Source of the DNA: Paragonimus westermani
Lineage: Eukaryota > Platyhelminthes > Trematoda > Plagiorchiida > Troglotrematidae
DNA: 64,000 bases
Reading direction: 5' to 3'
Assembly: GCA_008508345.1 (NCBI GenBank)
Contig: QNGE01000752.1
Location: 116,446 to 180,445 of the forward strand
Shown: positions 1-11,200 of the stretch, one piece after another
Layout: the number at the start of each line of letters is the position of its first letter
Numbering within the stretch: the first letter of the stretch is position 1
Position numbers and translations under genes: made by a program
Notes under the pieces: model-generated
The model's input: the letters and a program-made list of their open reading frames with translations, nothing else
What the model was told of the DNA's origin: nothing
The model's database searches: none

Positions 1-395
1 GCTGAGATACTGCCAGGACGCCCAGACCTAGACAGGAGAACGATTAGGGTTCTCAACCAAAGCCTTTGGCTCAAAAGCCTGTACCGCAAGGCAGCGGGTG
101 GGTGGCGGTGTACCAGAAATGGTACGTTTTTCAGGAAGAGATGCCAACCATCTTCCAACCCCCAACCTGGAGGACCAGAAGACTGTGGTTTGTCAGACCT
201 CTACCTGTTGGCCTGCCTGGTATGAGTAACTCTGTCCAGTTTAGCCCAAGAAGTCATCGAGGTGCGCAAGCCTTCACACCACGTCAAGGTCCAGTCTCAC
301 CGTGACGGGACACTAGACGGGACGCTGCCCGCTACTGTTCTAACAGACATTCTTCTCGCTTCTCCTGTGGCGCCGAGATAGAACTAAAGATCACC

Positions 396-650
396 GTGAT
401 GGATACATTGGTTGGAGTGTCAATTACAAGCAAGATACAGTTCTGTAACTGGAATGTAATTGCAATCGAAGGGACAGCGTTGCAGATGCTGGAGACTCAG
501 AATGTCGAAATGCAGATAGGTGGTGCCAGACCACACCACGCCGCGCTAGTAATTAACAACGTGAAAAAGACGATAGTAAGTGCGGATCTACATGTCGACT
601 AAAGACAAACGTAGACCTGAAGAGGAACGAGCTGCGTGTTGGTTGTGACA
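396..650 (+). pseudogene. gypsy A retropepsin-like (aspartic protease) remnant
   Basis: The frame starting at 396 reads MMDTLVGVSIT, which resembles the D-T-G-A-x-V-S active-site strand of retroelement proteases, but the glycine after D-T is replaced. About 25 residues on come VEMQIGGARP and then VSADLHVD, resembling the later strands of such proteases just before the reverse transcriptase. Position upstream of the RT supports the call. The frame stops at 602 and similarity continues in another frame to about 650. It is inactive. The assignment rests mainly on order and spacing. Confidence 0.5.
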
Positions 651-859
651 CCGTGGGATTCTATCTGGAGGAGACGAAAGACCAATGCGCAGTGGCAAGG
701 GTCGCTGGGAAATCTACCAGGATGCCTTTTTACAACCGTCAAGGGGTGTGCTGATGAGTTCGCCAATATATTTACTAATACGGATGATCAGCACGGTTTC
801 TGTACAGGGATTGAACATTCGAGAGATCTACAGGCAGGTACGGGATTCAAACTAATATA

Positions 860-1411
860 CCAGAGGATACCTTTCAAGTTTATTCCAAAGGTGGAGAGGC
901 GGTTGAAAGGGGTGCTGTCGAAATGGACAATTCGACGGGTAATCGGTCCATTTTTGTCGCCGGTTCAGTCGACTATGAAATCGGATGAAACCTACCAATT
1001 TGTTGTCGATTTCAGAGAGCTCAATCAAATGACAATTAAAGACGTGTTCCCGATGCATCAGATGGAAGAAATGTTTGCACATCTGCGCGAGGCCAAAATA
1101 ATATTCTTCGCAGACCTCCGTCCCGGCTACCCGCAGCTACCAGTGACACAGAAGGACGGAGAAACCGCCTTTTGTGTGAACGTATACAGTAGTACGAATT
1201 CCCTAGGATGTTGCATCACCTTTGGAACGCTCCAGCCACCTTCAGATATCTCTTGCTTCACATTCTGGAGGGTCAGAAAGAAGTGAAGGTACATAAGTCG
1301 ACGTCATATTCTCCAAAGCAGCATCGGGACAGGCAGAAAGGCTGCGAGCAGTGCTATAACAAATGGACAAGCGCTCAACTTTACCACTGGGAATGTCAAC
1401 CGCAGAACTGA
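860..1411 (+). pseudogene. gypsy A reverse transcriptase, frameshifted
   Basis: The frame 636-1286 carries a typical Ty3/gypsy RT from about residue 75: IGPFLSPVQST, VVDFRELNQMTIKDVFPMHQ and FFADLRPGY, the last holding the first catalytic aspartate (family form D-L-x-x-G-Y). Near 1200 the match jumps to another frame, where LWNAPATF corresponds to the family's L-T-N-A-P-A-T-F, so there is a frameshift around 1195-1215. The Y-x-D-D catalytic box that should follow is not found, and the region to 1480 is unrecognisable. The copy cannot encode an active enzyme. Confidence 0.8.
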
Positions 1412-1689
1412 TGAGATATCCAGTTCTTTGTCGCGACCAATGCGAGAAAATAAGTTTTCGACGGAAGCCGTACCATTCCAACTGAGTATTGGTGGCTGAC
1501 AAAGTGATATTCACCAATCAACAACCAGACCCTCAAGTACGCGAAATATGTGAACCTTTACTTGCAGGAACCAACCTAAGACCTGTACTTCGAAGCTGAA
1601 TGAGCTCTTACACATCTGGAGAACGCTCAACTCGGCGTTGATGTGGCGGTGCATAGCTGACCACGGTCGCAGTGTACCATCTATCTCAT

Positions 1690-2716
1690 TGGATTAGTTG
1701 GAACGCGTGATTCGACTGGTACACGCAGGTGTTTACATGACACGAAATCGTGAGTTCGATCTGCTATGGTAAATAGTGTTCTGACCCGCGATGCGGAAAG
1801 ATCTGATCGATTTCATTCGAGCGTTCACCAACTGCCAACAGAGTCGAGAAACAATGACGACAGTACCGCCAATGCAGCCCATCGTAACACAGTAATCCGT
1901 GCACACGGTGCACAGACGTTTTTGGTCTACCCCTACCATGCCCACATGGAAATTGCTACGTAGTGTTAATGATCGACCATTTCACACGATGGGTGGAAGC
2001 GATCCCCACAACAGAACAAACGAGCGAAACGGTTGCACACATCTTCATGAAAAGTGTCCTAATTCGCTTCCGAATTCCACGCAGTCATCACAGAACAGAA
2101 GCCGTGGTTTGACGGGCGTCAATTTCAGGTGATGGCAGGGAATTGAGGAATTCAGCGTCTGAGAACAGTGCTGTGCCACCCACACACGAATGGGTTGACA
2201 AAGTGGTTCAACCATGCAAAGAGGGAATGATTGAACGGTAGGGACAATAACGTGGAAAGACTACCAGGCGTACTGTTTGGGTAGCGCACAACGAAGCTTA
2301 CAACAACGCAGAGTTTACCATTTTGACTTGCATACCATAGGAAGCCAAGAGTTCTCTTGGATGTCTGTATCCGGAGACAGGGAGAATTGTCGCCGCATGA
2401 ATGACGACATTTGGAACATTGTGCGCTTGAGAGGAAAACAGCAATACATCGCCGGAAATAATATGACTTGAGGCACAACACATAAATGGTAATCGCCCAA
2501 GGTCGGGGACCGAGTGAAAGTAAGAGACTGTGGTAAGACAGAAACATCCGGTCCCGGCGCAAGCAGATTTAAGAGACGATGAGACGGGCCATTTATCATC
2601 ACGAACCGCAGAAATACAAGCTTCCAAATCAACGAAGATCCTCTCGGGCGGTGGATGAATGGTGTACGCTTGGCACCCCGGCACAATCGTGGCAGGTTCC
2701 TTATACAGGAAGCGAT
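1690..2716 (+). pseudogene. gypsy A integrase remnant and pol C-terminal tail
   Basis: Around 1703-1860 the translation gives RVIRLVHAGV followed by DLIDFIRAFTNCQQSRE, which matches the zinc-binding H-H-C-C module of gypsy integrases. From about 1925 the core follows as MIDHFTRWVEAIPTTEQ, and FMKSVLIRF near 2048 fits the next helix. Around 2190 WVDKVVQPC recalls the helix before the C-terminal region. The last stretch up to 2716 should hold the C-terminal domain and the polypurine tract; a purine-rich tract (aggaagcga) lies just before the LTR. Several stops and frame changes show that it is dead. Confidence 0.7.
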
Positions 2717-3040
2717 TGTGGCAAACGCCTAAGCCAAAGACGTGATTCTTCCAACACTTGGTGGAATACCCCATAACAGTGGTGAGATATGGCCAGACCT
2801 ATCACTCAGCCAAATCGGATCAACAGAAGAGAAATGGTAAACAAGAACCCACGACAGAAATCATCAACCACATGCACAAAACCAGGCACAAGTGCGCATA
2901 ATTCGCAGGTGGAAATCGCCGCTGCGTTGTGGACGGGAATTCCGGTTCATAAACACGGCGATGCGCGTGACATGGGAGTGTACGAGTCGGACAATAAAGA
3001 TCGTGCTGTATTGAACTACTTTCTGCTTCAATACTATACA
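2717..3040 (+). repeat. 3' LTR of gypsy A (324 bp)
   Basis: Begins TGTGGCAAACG and ends ACTATACA, so it has TG...CA ends. It aligns along its length with the solo LTR at 15835-16340: shared blocks include ttccaacacttgg, aaatcgga/aaatcggat, aaccaggca/accaggca and cgtgacatg. Its 324 bp equals the solo LTR (506 bp) minus that copy's 174-bp internal duplication to within a few bases. No target duplication can be checked because the element's other end is outside the window. Confidence 0.75.
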
Positions 3041-5528
3041 ACTCGATTTCTCCCTATTCCCCCCTTTCCACTTCTGTGATGTAAGTGTGAATAGAATAAA
3101 ACCTATATTCTGAGCTTTCAGTCTTTTCGTTTAAGGCATGCTTTGACGACCACCTAGTATACGATAACTGGTACACTATTAGGTCTGTTGTTACTATATA
3201 TCGCTTGCTTACCGTCTAGGGATTTCCGCTCACCCTCATCTCCTACTCAGGTTTATTATCGGAATTCTTTCACGGGAAGTCACCAGTCTTTAGTCGCTCA
3301 TCATTCCAGCAACTGGCATTATGGACTTGCAGTCACATTATCGAGTAACTTTAAATGGTCGCTCTAAGTTTTCGGAGGCGATTTGTGCATGATCACCTGG
3401 CAAAATTTTCAACTGTGATGTTCAGTATAGATAAATCTGTATGTGACGGTAGCAGCCAGCCTCGAGCCAGACTTTGCGTAGGGATAGAAAACAACGGTGC
3501 ACTTTGCTTCGCAACAGATGTTTGACAACGGCTGTCATCTTGTGTTCCACTTGACACGAAAGTACTGAGATTGTTAGCGATCGTTCCTCCTGCACTCTAA
3601 AACTGCAGCTGAAAAACGGGCGTGCTTTCAGACTAGAAGAGTTGATCCACAAGATGTATTTTCTTCTGAGACAGAATAGCAAGGTGATCAAACATTTTTA
3701 ACTGCTACACTACCAGACAACAAGGTTAAAATATTTCTACCCTTCCCACCTCCTACTGCCTTAAATCAATAAACAGGTTTGTGAACTGCGTGGATCGGGA
3801 TGGCTATGCTGACGAGGACTCTATCCCTTCCTAGCACCACCTTTCACAGGCTTATGATTGTGTTGGGGTGTCTAGCTAATGAGGCACACTCTGTCGAATA
3901 TGTGATATCACCAGTTTGATAGTTGCAGCATTGTTATCTTCCGTATAAAGATAAGAGGCTTTAGAAAAGAAACCCTCAAACATTCAGGTCGTCAACGGTC
4001 GACAGTGGCCGCCGGCTGGCTCTTCAATAAGGTAGAAGAATTTGTAGCCGTCATTTCCCCGGATGAATTTATAACGTGCAGATAAGATTATGTAAGATGC
4101 ACTCTGCGGAGATATTTCGACCGATCTCATCAGTTATGATGCACCGACTATGATCAGCAGGCACGTGTTAATTCAAATGGGTGTAAAATAGGAATGAGTC
4201 GTTGGCTGCGATGAAGACAGCACACAAGACCAGAAATGAACTAGTCACGCTCGAATGCGTCGTCGATCGTGTGAGGAACTAGCAGTGCAGGCAATGTTGA
4301 TCTAATAGTGACGTACGCGGAAGTAAGTCGAAGTTAATGGGTAGCCTAAGAGTAGGCCCGTCCTTATTTTACAATTAGTTGAATAAGAGCATGGTTATTG
4401 ACCACAGTCCGTCCGCCGCAACCCGAGATTGGTCAAAATGTCTGCGCAGAATGTATCTCACGTAATCTTACTTGCGTGTTCAAGGGTACGAAAACTATCG
4501 GTATCTCACGGGAAATTAATGTGAATTTGAATGCACCTACTGCGTGTAGCAGCAATCGGAGTCAGACCAATATTTTTATTCAAGGTGCACTTTTCTGGAC
4601 CAGCTTTTTCCTGCGAAGTTTCCGTCGTTCCGACAGATCAATCCACTCACGTCCACCACTTCCCTCTCTCTTGCTTCCAATTTCACTGTTTCAAACCATG
4701 ATAACTGGCCGAATTGGCAGAGAGTGTGGGCATTGAAGGTGACAGCGTTAACCACTTATTCTGGTTCTATAAAACTACCATCACCTGGGAGGCACAGGGA
4801 AGGTAGAAAAACCTAGGGGCTAAAAGGAAGGAGAAATGCGTAATGCGCACACAATTTCGTTGTTGGGAGACCGATAACTTCTGATACTTCCCGGTGGTTT
4901 ATGGAGCAGAAGAGGGTTGGCTTGAGACCCCATTCCGAATCTCTAATACAAAAGTCTAGCATGGCAGACAACATCGTGCAGGGTCTTATTGGATGACCCA
5001 ACCGGAGATGACGTCTTAAGAGTCTGACTGACCTGGTAGTGAGGGATTTGCCCACCACGAGGGCACAGCGAATAAGACATCAATGTCTGATTCTGAGCAC
5101 CGTCGCCTGTGGTCCATGCATTCGAACCTACATCAGACTGTTGGGCGATAACCCATGTTTTTCAGACGTACTAGGCAACACACCGGAGGTCACAGTCAAC
5201 CGCTACACGGACCGACGCTATGCAAAACAGAAACTTTTCAAATTTTCCACCTAAACCGGAGAACAACATTGCCTCAACTATAAAAGCAGATCTGTTGCAA
5301 GTTCATAACAACGATCACATTCGCCCAGAATTTCCGCCAGCCTTTACATAAGCGTACGTCCAGCCTTAGTCGAAGAGCTGACAGCTCTGCTCCAGACACC
5401 CTGGATCAATAGTTACGCTCACTGAATTCCTAAAATTCCCCTTGACGAATGTCATTCGTATCCTGCTTTTAATGAGTTGGGGCAGTGAAAGCCTGAAAAA
5501 ATGTCTTGGTGATGACGCCTTATCTTCA
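3041..5528. other. no recognisable feature
   Basis: Only short open frames occur (for example 3422-3691 on the minus strand and 4398-4736 on the plus strand). None has a domain, signal or compositional bias I can recognise. A small gene or an exon cannot be excluded. Confidence 0.5.
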
Positions 5529-5698
5529 CTTGCAGCTCGATTGTTTCTTTGCACTGTGTAGGCACCTTGATGTTGAATGTACGAATGTAGACGTCGCTGT
5601 TTTTAGTCGTTAGGTACGTTGCTTTGTACTATCTTCTCTTTTCCTGTGCAGGGTTCGCCTTTTTCTCCGTGATTGTATGGCTGTTAAGCGTTGGTGGT
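5529..5698 (+). repeat. dispersed repeat family A, copy 1
   Basis: About 170 bp starting cttgcagctcgattgtttc and containing gtaggcaccttgatgttgaa near 5560. Two further copies in the same orientation lie at 23992-24168 and 31982-32138. All share the order cagctcg-ttgttt-gcac/gcaa, tag(g)caccttgatg, then a pyrimidine-rich middle and g(c)agttaagc near the end. The other two copies abut Penelope-like elements, so this may be an untranslated or terminal part of such an element; here no PLE coding remnant was identified beside it. Confidence 0.65.
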
Positions 5699-6549
5699 AC
5701 CGAGTGATGTTTTACTGTCTGTGATGATGTTTTACTTTCTTCTGTATGGTGTTACCTTATCGCGTGGCTACCTTTTACGATTGCTTAAATATTGATAATC
5801 CAATAGTTCACTCGTTGCCCTTTAAACTTTACGTTGCTCCTTAGGCTGTCAGGTGGCAGTTAGGCTTGTTTTTCGTGGATTTTATGGGGCAAATTTAAAA
5901 ATCCCATCTTTGTGTTATTTTGGAGCCGCATACCAGCAGTATGCTTTTCTGACCGTTGTTTCACTTTCGGAAGTGTTTTACCGTGGTCACGTTGTTTGCC
6001 GTTGTGTTGCTCGATTGTACCTACTAAGCTCTTTCATTTGCAGAGTTTGAGGTTTTTCTGTGGTATTGGAGCCGATTCTCAATCACTCGGTTGCTGCTGT
6101 CGATTTTTACGTAGCGTCAAACATCTAAAGTACATGCGGTTCAGCGTTATGTCGCGTGATAACAAATACTCTGTTGTGTGGAAGCTCGACAGTTTCTTAC
6201 TTTTGCCGAACTCCAGAGCAAATCAGTTTTCACGGTGAACATTGCTCATTCGAATCTCAACAATGTGGAATGTGCCCGTTTAGTCTGAGCAAGCTTCATA
6301 CTTCTAAATCACATCGTTGGCTGTCCTGAGAATTGACTAAACGTCGACAGAATTATTGTTTGCAAACCACGTCGTCGGCGTTGGCGTTTGCTACCTTGAG
6401 CTACCACAGATTAAGCGACACTCTTCATCTGGATGTCGTCCACTAAATCGCAAATGTATATATGGGGTCTTAACAGACATCTGGCTACGCTGTACTTAAC
6501 ATCAGTGTCGCTCACAATTAATTGCAGTTTCCGCATTCCCACATACTTC
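5699..6549. other. T-rich stretch, possible intron
   Basis: Plus-strand T-rich sequence with a splice-acceptor-like ctctttcatttgcag ending at 6042. An open frame at 5912-6238 spans this point but shows no recognisable domain. It may be intronic to the gene whose exon starts at 7070. Confidence 0.3.
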
Positions 6550-6699
6550 TCAGCTAGCCCTTCTAAAAAACAATCATTGTACTCCAGTTTCACCCTTGTT
6601 GGAGCTCGTTTGTAATTCATACCCTTATCACGGTCGAGGTTTGAACTCCGGCTAAGTTTTCATGGGAGTAACCATGTCGACCACTGCGCCGTTGACTTC
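6550..6699 (-). mobile_element. tRNA-derived SINE, minus strand, degenerate
   Basis: On the minus strand this reads gtcaacggcgcagtggtcga (A-box-like part), then ggagttcaaacctcgacc (B-box-like part), then the family's body with gagctccaacaagggtgaaa. It matches the best copy at 16678-16892 at about the level expected for an old insertion. It lies about 370 bp upstream of the coding exon, probably inside an intron. Confidence 0.7.
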
Positions 6700-7069
6700 G
6701 TCTTAGGCACGGTCGAATTGTCGTTTGCAAACACTCAGCCACATTCACTTGTGAGTAATACATGAGATCGAAACTTCATTGTAATACTTCCTCTCAATAA
6801 AGGAGCTGGCTAAATTGTCTGTGGAAGTGCGGATGCTTCAACCATTTGCGAGTGGTATTCAGCTTTTATCTTCCAAAACCCCTACTACTCATCACTACTC
6901 TACATGCTGCCGGTTTGTGGATTAGTACGGACCAACCATATTTCCTTGTTATTCACTCATTTGTTCGTGTTTTCTGTGGGGAAATGTGGCATCTTCTGCA
7001 AACTTCAAATGTTGCGATGACTTTTTTCTTTTTTTTGCTATAACTTAACGATCTTCGTTTCTTTCACAG
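6700..7069 (+). promoter_or_regulatory. intron end with polypyrimidine tract and 3' splice site
   Basis: A T-run (cttttttcttttttttgct) at about 7020-7039 is followed by cgtttctttcacag ending at 7069, a textbook metazoan acceptor. The reading frame that follows is open immediately after the AG and is in phase with the downstream methionine. Seen directly; use of the site in RNA is inferred. Confidence 0.6.
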
Positions 7070-8263
7070 ATTGAAAATGGATGTGATATGGAGTCCATTG
7101 GGTGCTACGTGAATAATGCGATTACGGAACAACTCAATGGTGACATCAGTATTCACATGGAAGACGAAGTTCATGACTCTCGACAAGTTCAGCTGGCAAC
7201 AAATGGTTCATCCAACCTAAGTCTTGCTGCATTTTCTTCTCCCAGTTCCCCTGTCAAAAACGATGTAAAACATAGTGATACCAAATGTGTCTCAGATCGG
7301 GGCAATACTGGTGTTCCGTCACGCGGTAAAACAAAGTCACATCGCAAGCAAGCCAAACCAAAACCAACTCAATCAACACATGTGGATTCTTCTCAGGACC
7401 AGAAACTTAGTGACACCAAGAAACAACAAGAAAATAAGCACTCCCCGAAGTTGTCTAGCGAAGATCTATTCAATTGCGCTTCCTCTAAACCGGATGAACC
7501 AGTTGATTTAACTCAAATTGTAATCAACGGGGAAATGCAACCTGCCAGAGCTGATACCCCTAAGACGCGGTTGCCGTTACCTGACCCGCCACTTGTTGAT
7601 GACACTATTTCACCTCATGCTTATGAAGAGTCCGACCCTCCAGACGATGACTTTACTCTGGTTATGAATAAAAAGCATAGACGGAAACAGAAGCAACAGC
7701 AACAGAATAAACCGGAACTGACGGTCCACCCCACTCGTATGGTTCCTGTTGTAAATAAAAAATATTATCCGAGCAATGGTCGTCTATCGGTTGTCACCAC
7801 GCAAACGTTTTCAATTAACCGATCTTTTCCTCCATACACGCGCCCGCCCAACAGCTCTACATACCCCAAAACGTTCCATTCTGATCGTGTTGCATCTCAA
7901 GCAACGGCGCCACCTGTACGCTACGCATATGCAAAATCTTTGTTGCGGAAGTCACCACCGCGTTCTCCAGAGAGTGGTTCTACCTTCGCTTCCATTTCAT
8001 CGGCTCCAGAATGGGGCAATCCGGCTCCACCTACCAGGTGCACAAAAGTTACCGTGATCACCCCGAATAAGTCGCAGAAGTCTCCAGTTAGTTTATCTCA
8101 AAGACCAACCAAGATGTCCGATTTCAATCACAAACCCGCTCCCACGTATCCTCGTTTAAACCATTCGCCTTCTGTTGCTGTACCGACTGGTCAGCATCAG
8201 CTTGTTTGTAACTTTTTACTGAAACTTTGGAGAACGTTTGAGAAACAGCCCATCAACTTGTAG
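7070..8263 (+). CDS. coding exon of an unrecognised low-complexity protein
   Basis: The frame is open from the splice acceptor at 7069 to a stop at 8261-8263 (397 codons). The first methionine is at 7088, but six codons (IENGCD) precede it in frame, so this is more likely an internal or last exon than a start. The protein is hydrophilic and probably disordered: rich in S, P, K, Q and T, with an acidic patch (EESDPPDDD) followed by FTLVMNKKHRRKQKQQQQ, a strongly basic and glutamine-rich segment around residues 195-215. Then come proline/tyrosine-rich stretches (KKYYPSNGR, PPYTRPPNSS, KSPPRSPES). No signal peptide, membrane segment or enzyme motif is visible. Coding reality is supported by length, an acceptor in phase and a composition unlike the surrounding T-rich DNA. 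A possible donor (gtaact) sits at 8208; if used, the last 18 codons are intron. Function unknown; the composition recalls RNA-associated or scaffold proteins, which is only a guess. Confidence 0.65.
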   Translation: MENGCDMESIGCYVNNAITEQLNGDISIHMEDEVHDSRQVQLATNGSSNLSLAAFSSPSSPVKNDVKHSDTKCVSDRGNTGVPSRGKTKSHRKQAKPKPTQSTHVDSSQDQKLSDTKKQQENKHSPKLSSEDLFNCASSKPDEPVDLTQIVINGEMQPARADTPKTRLPLPDPPLVDDTISPHAYEESDPPDDDFTLVMNKKHRRKQKQQQQNKPELTVHPTRMVPVVNKKYYPSNGRLSVVTTQTFSINRSFPPYTRPPNSSTYPKTFHSDRVASQATAPPVRYAYAKSLLRKSPPRSPESGSTFASISSAPEWGNPAPPTRCTKVTVITPNKSQKSPVSLSQRPTKMSDFNHKPAPTYPRLNHSPSVAVPTGQHQLVCNFLLKLWRTFEKQPINL

Positions 8264-11200
8264 GTTACCTCTTATGGACAGCATACACTTGGCTTCCATC
8301 CAGTTGTGCGGGAATTATTAGGCCATCTTTCTTACCGATGGCACAAGGCCGCTTTTTCATAATTTATTGACTGCTTTAATGAATCCCAAGCGTATCAGTC
8401 CGTCCCGCCGGACCCAAAGTGCCTGAAACTTCTTACCCACTGATCCGTCTTTTACCCTCTTTTCTCGTAGATACTAGATTTAGTTTCCTATGTTTTATAT
8501 GGCTTTTTGTTTGGCTCTGTTAAAATGGCACTCTTGGTCAGGTGGTCTTAGTCTTTTGGATTAACAGAAGATCCCCATATCTACTTTATATCCAAAGATC
8601 CATCCAACAGTATCTGTGCACGTGTAGCTTTTAAGCGTGACTTAGAATCTTAGATCTAGAACTCTCTTTTGTAAAGAAAACAACAGTAATGCCGGCCAAA
8701 CTAAGTTCTCGATGCTTTGTCCGCCATTTCAACCGCACTCCGACCCCAGCTGTTTTGGGTTTAAATTGTGATCCTACTACTGTTCATGTATTTTTTGTCA
8801 TTCCATGGCTGTTACGTAGTGATACTTACCCCATTTAGTCACGATCCACTCTTTCTGAACACATCGATTTGCCAATTTTTCTTCCGCTTGTACTTTTTTT
8901 GTCCCACGACTGGTTCCTTCGCCTTGTGACCATGAACAGTGTATCGCATAATTGACCCGAGTAGGTTTCGTTTACTTCTTATCTTTTTGTGTACACTAGC
9001 TCGGTTTTTCCACTGCTATCCGAGTAACACACTTTAGCTTGTACATACTGTTCAAACTGAGTCATTAGTTGTGATAGACTATACACACACACGTCGTGTG
9101 TGTATGTAGGTGTTAGTTATGACCGTTTGTGTCTTCATTAATCTCCCTGAGTGTTGGGGATGTTGTCAGTTGTCGTAGAAATACCAGAATTTCGCTTGCA
9201 GTCGGAACTTTTGCCCTGGCATTGGTGATCATCAATGGAGAACGATAGATAACTGGTGATCACTGCATCTTACAGGCCGATATTCGATTTTTAATTCACA
9301 GGAGTTAGGTTTTTGTTTATCACCTATTGAGAACTAGGGTATGGAAAAGCCATGGAGGACGTGGGGATTCTCCTATGAACTTAGGCAGTTTGGAGTTCAT
9401 GCTTGACACTTAAACTACCCGGGTAAATTGTCTACTGTTCACACTTCGCTTTACTACTGGCTGAACCCACGATTAGTCTTCGTAGAAACGTCTAATTTTT
9501 GTGTTCAGGATAGATGCGAATCGACGGAAACATTTCGGACTCTGAGTCGTTTTCGTTCTGTTGGGACCTCGTGAGCCGTGGGTTTTTTACTATCCATACG
9601 AAGATAAACAGTGTTGTGAAAGTTGATGCCACTCCGTTTTCTATCTCTCGTTTGAATCATGTCCTTAGACTCTTTCAGATCATGGTGCCAAGCAGCTACT
9701 GCTGGTTAATTGGTACCATTTGGTTCTGTTCTGGGCCACCCATTTGGTTACTTGATCTTAGTCCTGTGGTTAGATGACCGATGATCGGCCAGCTTGAACT
9801 GAACCTCTCTGGACGGTGTTCCGAGCGCACATTGTCGACGTGTCGCGTTGGTTTTTGAAAATCCTATCATTGGGAATAGAATTGTTCTGTAGAATGTGAG
9901 CAACTGTCTTTTTTGTAATTCCACCATCCTCTAAGGTAATTCGCTTGTTTGCAGTTTGGTGTTATATGGCTTTTATTCAACCGGCACGTCTGTTGTCAGT
10001 CGCTCTTCGCTGGCTTGTCTCATTTACCAAGTGTTCAAATTTCTTAGCTGTCTGCCATTTGTCGCTGGACACTTGTCCGTGGTTGGTGTTCACAAATGCG
10101 GTTCGCTAGTTATTCCCGCACACAGTAAACTGTCATTTTGGCAAAAGCTGCGGGACCGGGAATGTAATTCGTTATGGTGCTCATTTCTTCACAATGAATA
10201 ACTTACGAAATGACATTTTTGGTTTCTCTGTGCAGTATCATTTTGGCGCGGTATGCACATTGTTGTTTCTTCTGATGCGTAAAACGTCCTTTATCGTGTA
10301 ACCAAGTCCAACGTATCTACATTCAACTGCGCCTAACACCAGTGGTGTCGTAATGCGTGCGAATTAACAAGGTTTAAGAAGAGTTGATATCTTCCAGATA
10401 TAAGCAACGCACTTTGGTTATGCAGTCTAACATGCTAGATATACAGTTATACAGAAGGTACATGGAATCAACATCCGTTAACTAGCTTGGGTCTGACATA
10501 AAAGTGATAGCCTCCAACTCGCGACGCGTTTACTGAATTACACTCACTCCCCGTTGTCGATCGTTTAGGTGGTGTTTTGTTGAATACTACTGTTTCATTT
10601 GCAGGTCTACATGCTTCACCGTTTCGCTTGACTGTGTAAAATTGAAAAACAATCTTTTTAAATTTCATCCTAAAAGGACAATTTCCATGCATGTTGAATT
10701 GGTCCACCTCTGCTGAATATAGTGACGCCAAGTTTTGCGCAGTGTTCTCACGTTACTTACCGCCATGCCCTCAAAAATGCCACTCTCAGATGTGAGGGTG
10801 TCTTCAGTTCCGTACTCCTGAGAAACATTTACTCAGAGTGAGCCAAAAGGTGTCATGTGGGATTAACGTCAGGTAATCAGGCATGCCAAGATAGGCGGCC
10901 AATCTTTTGAGATGGTTCAAACATTTGCACGTGGTTGCGTTTATGGATCAGGACATCATTGGTTTGAAATAATCGAGCATTTCTGGGAGTAAATTTGTCT
11001 GTGGTAGTTCCGCACAAATCGAAACTCTTAGAGGTACACTCGAGAAAGCAGTTTTCTGCTTTCGGTTGATCAAATTTAAGCCAGACCATCATATGCTCTA
11101 TTTTTGAAGCACTTCATCGTTTAGTTCTTCACACTTGAATCGTCAGATCTGTACTTCCTGTTAAGTTTTCTGTTTAGCTGGCTGCTCCGTGGTATAAACG

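Larger units (their letters stand above)
1..3040 (+). mobile_element. Ty3/gypsy LTR retrotransposon A, 5' end outside window, decayed
   Basis: Pieces of a gypsy-type pol lie in the expected order on one strand: protease-like, reverse transcriptase, integrase, then a 3' LTR. Reading moves between all three frames and meets many stops, so the copy is dead. The RNase H segment that should follow the reverse transcriptase is not recognisable between about 1300 and 1690, suggesting a deletion. The 5' LTR and gag are not in the window; the first 395 bases show no domain I can name. The 3' boundary is set by the match between 2717-3040 and the solo LTR at 15835-16340. Confidence 0.8.

Noticed and set aside
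2298..2774. 158-codon minus-strand frame
   Set aside because: It is antisense to the integrase C-terminal part and LTR of gypsy A and shows no domain of its own.
4398..4736. 112-codon plus-strand frame
   Set aside because: No recognisable domain, no clear splice or start context, and the length is not exceptional for this composition.
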